Below, piece by piece: positions 1 to 6,027 of a DNA stretch of 8,311 bases. The translations under genes and the position numbers were made by a program. The notes under the pieces are model-generated. The model was not told the origin of the DNA, ran no database searches, and saw only the letters and a list, made by a program, of their open reading frames with translations. Numbering within the stretch: the stretch's first letter is position 1; every line of letters begins with the position of its first letter. Source of the stretch: Candidatus Omnitrophota bacterium. GTDB taxonomy: Bacteria > Omnitrophota > Gorgyraeia > Pluralincolimonadales > Pluralincolimonadaceae. The DNA lies in assembly GCA_028715315.1 (NCBI GenBank), contig JAQUSA010000034.1, positions 1-8,311 on the forward strand, read 5' to 3'.

Positions 1-114
1 AGGGCTTATTTCAGCGCCACATTAAAGGTTAACCCGAACGACATGGACGCCGAGCATGGCATCAAGGAGCTCGACGCCATAAAGACGATGGAAAAACACT
101 TCGAGAACCAATAG
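1..114 (+). CDS. C-terminal end of a plus-strand protein, possibly TPR (partial)
   Basis: Frame 1 is open from the window edge to a TAG at 112-114 and gives 37 residues; the start lies upstream of the window. The fragment reads RAYFSATLKVNPNDMDAEHG, then a charged tail ending in KHFENQ. The pattern of a helix, then a V-N-P-N-D turn, then a D-A-E-x-G-I-K helix resembles the end of a tetratricopeptide repeat, where Asn/Asp-Pro often separates repeats. That is a motif impression on very little sequence, so the function stays open. It is the only plus-strand gene here and it converges on priA, with 10 bp between the two stop codons. I accept it as coding because the frame is open, ends right before the priA stop, and uses codons like its neighbours. 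Confidence 0.55.
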   Translation, partial: RAYFSATLKVNPNDMDAEHGIKELDAIKTMEKHFENQ

Positions 115-124
115 GGAATATCCG

Positions 125-2131
125 TCATAACCCGAGCGGGTCGACGTCGACGGCTATCGTGACGGCTGATTTTCCCGCCAGCCCCTCCAACGCCTTATCT
201 ATGTATCCGCACATATCTCGCGGCTTGCTTCCCTTCAGGAACATGCTCCACCTGTACTGTCCTTTTATCTTCGAGATGAACTCCGGCGCCGGCCCGACAA
301 GATCGATATCCTTGCCCTCTATATGCGCGGCAAGGACGGCGGCGAGGTCATGCGCGGCCTTTATCACCCTCTCCTCATTCCTTCCCCTCAACTTAATATC
401 GATTATATGGTTGAAAGGCGGATAACCGAGTTCTCTCCTGAACTTTATCTCCTCATCAAAAAAACCCGCGTAATCATGGTCCACGCTCTTCCTGACCGCG
501 TAATGATCCGGGGAGAATGTCTGTATGATGACCCTTCCCGCTTCGGAGCCCCTTCCCGCCCTTCCGGCAACCTGCGTCAGCAGGTTAAAGGTCCTTTCAC
601 CGGACCTGAAATCTGGGAGGTTCAGCGCCGTATCGGCCGATATCACGCCGACGAGCGTGACCCTGGGGAAATCGTGGCCCTTCGCGATCATCTGCGTGCC
701 GATAAGTATATCGAGCTTATGTTTCCTGAAATCGTCCAGGATCTGCTTGTGCGAGCCCCTTTTGACCGTCGCGTCCGTATCCATCCTGGCGATCCTGGCG
801 GCCGGGAATATCCTTGCGGCCTCGCTCTCTATCTTCTGCGTACCGACACCGAAATACTGTATATCACCGCTCTTGCATTTCGGGCATTTGGCCGGAGGAT
901 CGGCCTGGTAATTACAGTAATGGCAGCTGAGCTTCTTGATGTCGTAATGGTATGTCATTGAGACGTTGCAGTGCCTGCATTTGACGACGTGCCCGCACTT
1001 CCTGCAATTGATGAAGGTCGAAAATCCCCTGCGGTTCATGAGCAGCATCACCTGCCCGTTCTTGTTAAGGACCTGCGAGATAGCGTGTTCGAGCGCCCGC
1101 GAGAATATCTTCGCATCCTTCACGTCTAAAAGCTCCTGGCGCATATCGACGATATCCACCTTCGGGAGCGACCTCTTCTCTATGCGTTCGGTCATCTTCA
1201 GCATCTTATACTCGCCGCTTAGCGCCTTATGGTATGTCTCGATGGACGGGGTCGCGCCCCCCAGTATCACGGTCGCGCCCGATATCCTCGCCCTCTCTAT
1301 CGCGACTTCCCTGGCGTTATACCGCGGCGCGTCATCCTGCTTATAGGATGTCTCATGCTCCTCGTCTATGACTATCAGGCCGAGGTTTGACACCGGCGCA
1401 AAGACCGCCGAGCGCGCTCCCACGGCTATCCTCGCGGCCCCATCCTTCAGTTTCTTCCACTCGATGAACCTTTCGGTATCAAGCAGCCGGCTGTGCAGGA
1501 CCGCGACCACGCCTCCGAACCTCGACTTGAACCATTCTATCGCCTGGGGCGTCAGCGAGATCTCGGGGACCAGCACTATCGCGGTCTTCCCCATCTTCAG
1601 GGCAAGCTCTATCGACTGCAGGTAGACTTCCGTCTTTCCGCTGCCGGTGATCCCATGCAGGAGATACACGTCATTCCTGCCGCCCGATATCGATTCGAAT
1701 ATCGGCTTCAGGGCCGACGCCTGCTCCAGGGTGGGCTTGTAATTCTTCGTTGCCTCATATATGTCCTCGGGCGCCGGATTCCTTGGCGCGGCCTTTATCT
1801 TTCCCTTCTTTATCGCGCCCGGGAGCGCGGCCGAGATCGCCTCCCCCCATGAAGAACGGTAATATTCCGCTATCCATTTTGTCAATGACAGCAATTCCGC
1901 GCTTATGGCCGGGCCTTCCTGGTCTATTACCGAGATGATATCCTTCACGCCTTCGATATCAGGCTTGCCGACAAACCCTACGATATAGCCGACAAGTTTC
2001 CTGGGGCCGAAGGGCACCAGCACCCTTTTGCCGACCTCGGCCTTATCCATAAGGCTTGGAGGCACCCTGTAATGAAAGGGCTTCCTTACGGGAAGCCCTA
2101 AAGCAATATCAGCGTATTCCTTCTGCTGCAA
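125..2131 (-). CDS. priA: Primosomal protein N', replication restart helicase PriA
   Basis: PriA is a superfamily 2 3'-5' DNA helicase that recognises stalled or collapsed forks and starts reloading of the replicative helicase. The 668-residue product has all family landmarks. The N-terminal 3'-end-binding domain lies at about 5-105. Walker A GITGSGKT is at 160-167, the DEEH Walker B box at 256-259 and GGATPS at 291-296. Eight zinc-binding cysteines sit at 376, 379, 385, 388, 403, 406, 416 and 419. Motif V (GTQMIAKGHDFP) is at 478-489, motif VI (QVAGRAGRG) at 520-528, and the C-terminus carries the usual VDVDP. It is somewhat shorter than E. coli PriA (732 residues), but no domain is missing. 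The start is TTG: an in-frame TGA lies 22-24 bases upstream, no ATG or GTG intervenes, the next Met is residue 28, and GGAGG sits 6 nt before the TTG. The UDG stop codon is 1 nt upstream. Identification is essentially certain. Confidence 0.98.
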   Translation of the reverse strand: MQQKEYADIALGLPVRKPFHYRVPPSLMDKAEVGKRVLVPFGPRKLVGYIVGFVGKPDIEGVKDIISVIDQEGPAISAELLSLTKWIAEYYRSSWGEAISAALPGAIKKGKIKAAPRNPAPEDIYEATKNYKPTLEQASALKPIFESISGGRNDVYLLHGITGSGKTEVYLQSIELALKMGKTAIVLVPEISLTPQAIEWFKSRFGGVVAVLHSRLLDTERFIEWKKLKDGAARIAVGARSAVFAPVSNLGLIVIDEEHETSYKQDDAPRYNAREVAIERARISGATVILGGATPSIETYHKALSGEYKMLKMTERIEKRSLPKVDIVDMRQELLDVKDAKIFSRALEHAISQVLNKNGQVMLLMNRRGFSTFINCRKCGHVVKCRHCNVSMTYHYDIKKLSCHYCNYQADPPAKCPKCKSGDIQYFGVGTQKIESEAARIFPAARIARMDTDATVKRGSHKQILDDFRKHKLDILIGTQMIAKGHDFPRVTLVGVISADTALNLPDFRSGERTFNLLTQVAGRAGRGSEAGRVIIQTFSPDHYAVRKSVDHDYAGFFDEEIKFRRELGYPPFNHIIDIKLRGRNEERVIKAAHDLAAVLAAHIEGKDIDLVGPAPEFISKIKGQYRWSMFLKGSKPRDMCGYIDKALEGLAGKSAVTIAVDVDPLGL
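2077..2099. repeat. Hairpin, 9-bp perfect stem, just inside priA
   Basis: AGGGCTTCC (2077-2085) and GGAAGCCCT (2091-2099) pair perfectly around a 5-nt loop. In the mRNA the hairpin begins 32 nt after the first base of the priA TTG and spans codons 11-19 (L-G-L-P-V-R-K-P). It is followed by TTCATT on the coding strand, a weak T-rich tail that falls short of a convincing terminator. It could damp translation or transcription of priA. Confidence 0.85.
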
Positions 2132-2132
2132 A

Positions 2133-2798
2133 TCAATCCTCCGAAAGTATCTTCATGATCTTTTTTAGGTCTTCCCATACTTCCTTCTTCGCGGGAGGGT
2201 TCCTGAGAAGATATGCGGGATGGTAGGTGGGTATCATCAATTTCCCGTTGAATTCCATCTCCTTGCCCCTGACCTTCGTGATAGGCACATCGGTATCGAG
2301 AAGCGCCTGCGCGGCGTGTTTCCCGAGGCAGCATATCACCTTGGGCGATACGATATCTATCTGCCTGACCAGGTAACCTTTGCATGCCCTGACCTCTTCC
2401 GGGAGAGGGCTCCTGTTCCCGGGCGGCCTGCATTTTAGCACATTGCATATATACACGTCCCGGCGCTTCAGCCCCATCGCCTCTATCATCTTCGTGAGCA
2501 GCTGCCCGGCCCTTCCGACAAAAGGGACGCCCTGCAGGTCTTCATCCGCCCCGGGAGCTTCACCGACGAACATCAATTTCGCCGTTTCACTGCCGTCGGA
2601 GAAGACATAATTCGTCTTCGTCTTGTGGAGCGGACAGGCCTTGCACGAGAACACCTCTTTCCTCACCTCGGAGAGGCCCGCCCTGCCCTTACCGGCAGCA
2701 GCTATATATTCAACGCCGCTCTTCTTTTCCAGCTTGACGTAGGACTTCACGTCCTTTATTATCCCGAGGAGTTCCTTCCTTGATTCGTTAATGCTCAT
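2133..2798 (-). CDS. Family 4 (Fe-S) uracil-DNA glycosylase
   Basis: This enzyme removes uracil from DNA after cytosine deamination, starting base-excision repair. The 221-residue product has the family 4 signature: GEAPGADED (79-87), then QGVPFVGRAGQ (89-99), and the C-terminal HPAYLLRNP loop (193-201). Four cysteines for a 4Fe-4S cluster are visible at 52, 55, 123 and 139. Their 3-68-16 spacing matches the Thermus thermophilus family 4 enzyme as I remember it (Cys14, 17, 85, 101). KCRPPGNR around Cys123 is also typical. About 40 lysine-rich residues precede the conserved domain, more than in the short thermophile enzymes; their role is unknown. The ATG overlaps the upstream stop as ATGA, so translation is probably coupled to the UgtP-like gene. 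priA follows after 1 nt. Family 4 is frequent in thermophiles and in several deep bacterial lineages. The function is confident; the physiological substrate range is not. Confidence 0.95.
   Translation of the reverse strand: MSINESRKELLGIIKDVKSYVKLEKKSGVEYIAAAGKGRAGLSEVRKEVFSCKACPLHKTKTNYVFSDGSETAKLMFVGEAPGADEDLQGVPFVGRAGQLLTKMIEAMGLKRRDVYICNVLKCRPPGNRSPLPEEVRACKGYLVRQIDIVSPKVICCLGKHAAQALLDTDVPITKVRGKEMEFNGKLMIPTYHPAYLLRNPPAKKEVWEDLKKIMKILSED
2138..2142 (-). promoter_or_regulatory. Shine-Dalgarno site of priA (fixes the TTG start)
   Basis: On the minus strand this reads GGAGG, 6 nt before the TTG at 2131-2129. It lies inside the last codons of the uracil-DNA glycosylase gene, so translation of the two genes is probably coupled. 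It is the main support for the non-ATG start of priA. Confidence 0.8.
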
Positions 2799-3922
2799 TT
2801 ATTTTCTATCGTCTCCAGGACAAGTACCACTATATCTCCCGCGGATGAAGGCTTCCCGAGCTGTTTCGCCTTCGACCTCATAGCGTCAAGCAGCTCTTTA
2901 TGCCTGAACAGGTATTCGAGCTTTTCCAGCGTCTCCGGGATCGTCTTAGTGCCTACGCCGACGCCGGCCTTTTCGAGGAACAAAAGGTTGTTCTCTTCCT
3001 GGCCGGGAATGAACGTATTGACTATTACCGGGACGCCCTTGACCATCGCCTCTGAAATGCTCAGCCCTCCGGGCTTTGATATCATGACGTCCGAGGCGTC
3101 CATGAGCTCGTTAACGTTATCGGCAAAACCGTACAGCTTCATGGCCGTCTTCGACCCCTTCGCTATCTCTTCTATATGCTTGCGCAGCGACTCGTTCTTG
3201 CCGCAGACCACGATGAGCTGGAACGGCTCAGATGTGCCCGATATCGTCTCGACCATCTGGGGTATGGGCCCTACGCCGAGCCCGCCGCCAATTATAAGGA
3301 CCGTAAAGAGCCCCTCCTTAAGCCCGAGGTTGCGCACCGCTTCATCCCTTTCCCACCTGCGGGTAAATTTCTCCTGGACAGGGATCCCGAGGACCCTGAT
3401 CCTCTCCGCGGGTATCCCCTTCGACGCCAATTCCTTCCTGGTGTATTCCGAGGCGACAACATAAGTGTCCACCTGCGACGATATCCAGAAGTCGTGCACG
3501 CCGTAATCAGTGATCACTGTTATCAGCTTCCCGTTATACATTTTAGAGAGCTTCAGGTTGGATATTATCTCCGTGGACAGGAAATGCGTCGTCACTATGC
3601 AATCGGGGTTCTCTTTCCTGACGAATTTGTAAAACGCATAACCGTTCAAAAAATTCGCCATGCGCCTTATCGACCTGATAAGCGGGCGGATCGGCTTGAA
3701 ATCGGTAAGGTAATAAGAGAAGCTCCAAAGGAACGAAGCCTTCGAAACCATGAAATTATATCCCCAGATATACGTCTTCCTGAAAAACCAGTTCGTATAC
3801 TCAAGCGAATCTATGACCCTGACGTCATGGCCGGTCTTCGCCTTATCGAACGCGTCCTTAATGGCGAACGCCGCGCTCTTGTGTCCGGCTCCGGCAGGTG
3901 CGTGCACGATGAATATTTTCAT
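2795..3922 (-). CDS. MGDG synthase/UgtP-like family glycosyltransferase (GT28 type)
   Basis: The 375-residue product has the two-domain GT-B layout of plant MGDG synthases and bacterial UgtP, which move hexose from a UDP-sugar to diacylglycerol at the membrane. The N-terminal MGDG-synthase domain (about 1-170) opens with a strand and the acceptor-side loop GAGHKSAA (11-18). An aromatic and basic stretch at about 45-100 (FRKTYIWGYNFMV and onwards) suits membrane contact. The GT28-like C-terminal domain shows GGGLGVG (212-218), SKPGGLSISEAM (282-293) and PGQEENN (306-312), all part of the nucleotide-sugar site. The ATG overlaps the gmhB stop by one base (TAATG); GGAGGG lies 13 nt upstream, rather far. 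Related proteins include MurG, but MurG has a different N-terminal glycine-rich signature, so I disfavour it. The family is confident. Whether the acceptor is diacylglycerol, lipid A or another lipid is not visible; the setting among LPS-core genes leaves all open. Confidence 0.88.
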   Translation of the reverse strand: MKIFIVHAPAGAGHKSAAFAIKDAFDKAKTGHDVRVIDSLEYTNWFFRKTYIWGYNFMVSKASFLWSFSYYLTDFKPIRPLIRSIRRMANFLNGYAFYKFVRKENPDCIVTTHFLSTEIISNLKLSKMYNGKLITVITDYGVHDFWISSQVDTYVVASEYTRKELASKGIPAERIRVLGIPVQEKFTRRWERDEAVRNLGLKEGLFTVLIIGGGLGVGPIPQMVETISGTSEPFQLIVVCGKNESLRKHIEEIAKGSKTAMKLYGFADNVNELMDASDVMISKPGGLSISEAMVKGVPVIVNTFIPGQEENNLLFLEKAGVGVGTKTIPETLEKLEYLFRHKELLDAMRSKAKQLGKPSSAGDIVVLVLETIENK

Positions 3923-4506
3923 TATCTTATTTTGTCCCTCCTGAGGACCAGTTCTACCGCTTCGTACAGGTCGCGTTTTATGAAATCCGGCCGGGCTTCC
4001 AATTCGGCGCCGCGGATGTCCGCCCTCTTCGTCTTGCCGGAAAGGACCAATATCGTCCGGCAGCCTATCGCCTGTCCGGCTACCACATCCCGGATGTTGT
4101 CCCCTATAAAATACGTGCTCTTGAAGTCTATCTTTCCATTCTTAAGCGCTTTTTTAAAAAGCCCCGTCTTCGGTTTCCTGCACGCGCATTTTTCCTCTTT
4201 CCTGTGGGGGCAGTAATACGCTCCCGCGATCCTGCCGCCGGCCTTCCCTATCTCAGCCTGCATCTTCCGCGTGATATCCGACAGGTCATTTTTCGTGAAA
4301 TATCCTTTCCCTATCCCCGCCTGGTTCGAGATGATATATACCGAGTATCCGTTGTCCGTGAGGCGCCTTATGGCTCGTTTTGCGCGCGGGATGAACCTGA
4401 ACTCCTCCCATTTCGTGACATACATATACTCATTTATGAATTCGGGGTCGACATTTATGACGCCGTCCCTGTCAAGGAATATGACCTTATGCTGCTTTTT
4501 TGCCAT
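3922..4506 (-). CDS. gmhB: D-glycero-D-manno-heptose-1,7-bisphosphate 7-phosphatase
   Basis: GmhB removes the 7-phosphate from heptose bisphosphate in the cytoplasm, between the kinase and adenylyltransferase steps of ADP-heptose synthesis. The 194-residue product is a HAD phosphatase of usual GmhB length. It has the DRDGVIN motif (nucleophile Asp12, acid/base Asp14), SNQAGIGKG (60-68) with the motif II Ser, and GDN (135-137) plus a following Asp as the magnesium motif. The GmhB-type zinc loop is intact, with Cys99-x-His101 and Cys107-x-Cys109, directly before the RKPKTG segment with Lys111. The zinc loop separates it from histidinol phosphatase only partly, as HisB-N has a similar loop, but the heptosyltransferase in the same train favours the heptose role. 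The gene overlaps the end of the upstream GT2 by 20 bp, with GGGAG 7 nt before the ATG. GmhA and HldE are not in the window; they may lie elsewhere in the cluster. Confidence 0.93.
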   Translation of the reverse strand: MAKKQHKVIFLDRDGVINVDPEFINEYMYVTKWEEFRFIPRAKRAIRRLTDNGYSVYIISNQAGIGKGYFTKNDLSDITRKMQAEIGKAGGRIAGAYYCPHRKEEKCACRKPKTGLFKKALKNGKIDFKSTYFIGDNIRDVVAGQAIGCRTILVLSGKTKRADIRGAELEARPDFIKRDLYEAVELVLRRDKIR

Positions 4507-5269
4507 AGGTGAGCTCCCAGTATTTGGCCCATTTCATGAAATGGACGTAAGAAAACATGATGGAGAATATGAGGCCTGTCCTGCCTTCCCTGAATCCCTG
4601 TTTCTTCACGTATATCTTCCAGAAAAGTTTTAACGGTTTGACTTTAAGGTTATAAAATATCTCCTTTTCGGGCAGCACGCCTTTTTCGTCGAGGATATCC
4701 CTGGCTTCATAGCCGGTATACCTGTTCTGCCTGTCCATGAACTGCTCCATCGAACTGAACGGCCTGTGCTCGATCTCCGCCTCGATGACCCCCTGCGGCC
4801 CGTTAAGTTTCAGCCTTTCATGGATGAGCCCCTCATATCTGCCGCATCCCCTCTTGAAGAAATGGGCGGAATAATGGTACCAGCCGCCGTATCTCATCGG
4901 ACGGCCGAGAAAATAGTTCTTCCTCCTGAATTTATAACCCACCGCGCCTGAGGACGCATCCGCGGATGCGGACATTGCCTTTTGTAACGCCGCTGCAAGC
5001 TGCGGCGTTACGACCTCATCCGCATCGAGCTGCAGTATCCAATCGCCTGTCGAATTGTCCGTGCCCTTATTCCTCTCGAGCGCGAACCCGTTGAATTCGC
5101 TTTCTATCACCCGGGCGCCGTACTTCCTGCATATTTCGCCCGTGCCGTCGGTGGAGAACCCGTCGATTATGATTATCTCGTCGGCCCATTTGACGCTTTC
5201 AAGGCACGCGCCGATGCAGTCTTGCGCGTTCTTGGTCAGGACCACGACGCTAAGCCTTGGTTTTTGCAT
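4487..5269 (-). CDS. WaaE-like family 2 glycosyltransferase, paralogue B
   Basis: The 260-residue GT-A enzyme resembles WaaE/KdtX-type LPS-core beta-glycosyltransferases, which act at the cytoplasmic face of the inner membrane. It opens with SVVVLTKNAQDCIGACLESV (7-26), then DGFSTDGT (36-43) in the nucleotide-sugar site and LDADEVVTP (81-89) carrying the metal-binding DAD. GGWY (128-131) and IHERL (149-153) follow. The C-terminus has a basic and aromatic amphipathic stretch ending in AKYWE, probably for membrane association. It is a close paralogue of the gene just upstream: same length, same LDADEVVTP and GGWY spacing, same AKYWE end. It starts inside that gene (20-bp overlap) and gmhB starts inside it (20-bp overlap). 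The exact sugar and acceptor cannot be read from sequence. The gene also contains a 10-bp-stem hairpin (4984-5011) and two 16-bp palindromes (4955-4970, 4529-4544). Confidence 0.9.
   Translation of the reverse strand: MQKPRLSVVVLTKNAQDCIGACLESVKWADEIIIIDGFSTDGTGEICRKYGARVIESEFNGFALERNKGTDNSTGDWILQLDADEVVTPQLAAALQKAMSASADASSGAVGYKFRRKNYFLGRPMRYGGWYHYSAHFFKRGCGRYEGLIHERLKLNGPQGVIEAEIEHRPFSSMEQFMDRQNRYTGYEARDILDEKGVLPEKEIFYNLKVKPLKLFWKIYVKKQGFREGRTGLIFSIMFSYVHFMKWAKYWELTYGKKAA
4514..4518 (-). promoter_or_regulatory. Shine-Dalgarno site of gmhB inside the upstream GT2
   Basis: On the minus strand GGGAG lies 7 nt before the gmhB ATG (4506). It is made by the TGG-GAG codons of the conserved C-terminal Tyr-Trp-Glu of the upstream glycosyltransferase, so one stretch serves both protein and ribosome binding. 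Confidence 0.7.
4529..4544. repeat. Perfect 16-bp palindrome near the gmhB start
   Basis: CCATTTCATGAAATGG is its own reverse complement. As RNA it could form a 6-bp stem with a CATG loop. It encodes part of the HFMKW segment of the upstream GT2 and lies 10 nt upstream of the gmhB Shine-Dalgarno site. The sequence is certain; any function is unknown. Confidence 0.9.
4955..4970. repeat. Perfect 16-bp GC-rich palindrome
   Basis: CGCATCCGCGGATGCG is its own reverse complement. It lies in the Ser/Ala-rich SASADAS codons (about residues 100-105) of the WaaE-like GT2 paralogue B, a poorly conserved spot after the DAD motif. It is 13 bp from a second, stronger inverted repeat. The structure is certain; any function is unknown. 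Confidence 0.9.
4984..5011. repeat. Inverted repeat, 10-bp perfect stem and 8-nt loop
   Basis: The arms GTAACGCCGC (4984-4993) and GCGGCGTTAC (5002-5011) pair perfectly around an 8-nt loop. It lies within codons 86-95 of the WaaE-like GT2 paralogue B (V-T-P-Q-L-A-A-A-L). In the direction of transcription it is followed by AAAAGG, not a T run, so it does not look like an intrinsic terminator. It would be a stable hairpin in the mRNA. Confidence 0.9.
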
Positions 5270-6026
5270 TCGATTCCCAGTATTTCGCGTAGCTCAATAT
5301 CTGATAGATGCCGCCGTTTACGGCGACCATAAGCCCTATCACGCCGTCGCGGCTTCCTTTTTTGGCGATATAACACCTATAGAACCTGTCGAAGGCCCGC
5401 CAGAAGGCTTTCGCGGCCGGCATCCTCCTGCCGTCGGATATCCATTTCTGCGCTTCTTTTGTCGTCTGCCCGTTCATCGACGCTATCAGCTCCGAGAAAT
5501 CCTCGTACGAATAATGTATAATATCCGACTTCAGCCTGCCGCATCTGCCCTCATAGATAACGCGGGGATGTACTCCGGCCTCCTCATATTTGAAGCGGCC
5601 TTTCCGGAAAAGCCTGTCCTTATACGCGGGATACCATCCTCCCCATCGCACCCAGTACTTGCCTATAAAATTCCTGAGCGGGATGGCAAATACGACATAC
5701 TCCTTCAGCATGCCCGCCCCGTCGTCCTTAACCACCTGCCCGATCTCATCCCTCAACTCCGGCGTGACCACTTCGTCGGCGTCCAGGCTCAGGACCCATC
5801 CGTTCTTAGCCAGGGAATAGGCGTAATTCCTGTGCAGCCCCTCGATATCCATCTTCCTGTGGTATATCCTGTCCGTATAACGCCCTGCTATCCCGACGGT
5901 GCCGTCGGTGCTCATATCGTCGACTATCACGATATCGTCGGACCATCTCACGCTGTCGAGGCATTGCCCGAGGCGTTTTTCCTCATTTTTCACTATGACC
6001 ACGACAGATACCGGTATTTTTTCCAT
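5250..6026 (-). CDS. WaaE-like family 2 glycosyltransferase, paralogue A
   Basis: The 258-residue GT-A enzyme is of the same WaaE/KdtX-like subfamily as the next gene downstream. SVVVIVKNEEKRLGQCLDSV lies at 7-26, DDMSTDGT at 36-43 for UDP-sugar binding, LDADEVVTP at 81-89 with the metal-binding DAD, GGWY at 129-132 and GVHPRV at 151-156, where paralogue B has IHERL. The C-terminus ends in AKYWE plus a short tail. The two paralogues agree most at the donor site and differ more in the middle and acceptor side, which suggests duplication followed by a change of acceptor or linkage. AAGGG lies 7 nt before the ATG, and the previous gene stops 1 nt upstream. A role in extending the LPS core or another surface glycan fits the neighbours; the precise sugar is unknown. 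Confidence 0.9.
   Translation of the reverse strand: MEKIPVSVVVIVKNEEKRLGQCLDSVRWSDDIVIVDDMSTDGTVGIAGRYTDRIYHRKMDIEGLHRNYAYSLAKNGWVLSLDADEVVTPELRDEIGQVVKDDGAGMLKEYVVFAIPLRNFIGKYWVRWGGWYPAYKDRLFRKGRFKYEEAGVHPRVIYEGRCGRLKSDIIHYSYEDFSELIASMNGQTTKEAQKWISDGRRMPAAKAFWRAFDRFYRCYIAKKGSRDGVIGLMVAVNGGIYQILSYAKYWESNAKTKA
5274..5278 (-). promoter_or_regulatory. Shine-Dalgarno site of GT2 paralogue B
   Basis: On the minus strand GGGAA (within CTGGGAA) lies 4 nt before the ATG at 5269. It is written by the TGG-GAA codons of the conserved Tyr-Trp-Glu at the end of paralogue A, the same arrangement as at the next junction. The match to the anti-Shine-Dalgarno sequence is weaker than for gmhB. Confidence 0.55.
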
Positions 6027-6027
6027 A

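Noticed and set aside
115..151. Possible bidirectional terminator between the convergent genes (ACCCG/CGGGT at 130-141, palindrome GTCGACGTCGAC at 140-151)
   Set aside because: The first stem has a 2-nt loop or only 4 pairs, neither strand has a T tract, and the palindrome is explained by the conserved VDVD codons of PriA.
569..607. Two adjacent short hairpins (7-bp and 6-bp stems) in priA
   Set aside because: Stems this short are expected several times by chance in a window of this size, and they fall in the strongly constrained motif VI region.
783..800. Tandem 9-bp direct repeat ATCCTGGCG in priA
   Set aside because: Only two copies, explained by the ARIAR residues and similar codon choice; not a repeat array.
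323..961. Plus-strand open frame (212 codons) opposite priA
   Set aside because: It is antisense to the conserved helicase and zinc domains of PriA; the open frame follows from codon bias.
4034..4061. Inverted repeat TGCCGGA/TCCGGCA in gmhB
   Set aside because: A 7-bp stem with a 14-nt loop is within chance expectation and has no positional meaning.
3176..4216. Long plus-strand open frame (346 codons) opposite the UgtP-like gene and gmhB
   Set aside because: It lies wholly antisense to two clear genes, spans their junction, and encodes an Arg/Pro/Leu-rich product with no recognisable motif.
4487..4506. Fusion of the GT2 and gmhB by +1 slippage at the A-run in the overlap
   Set aside because: gmhB has its own ATG with a good Shine-Dalgarno site at 7 nt, and stand-alone GmhB is the normal form.
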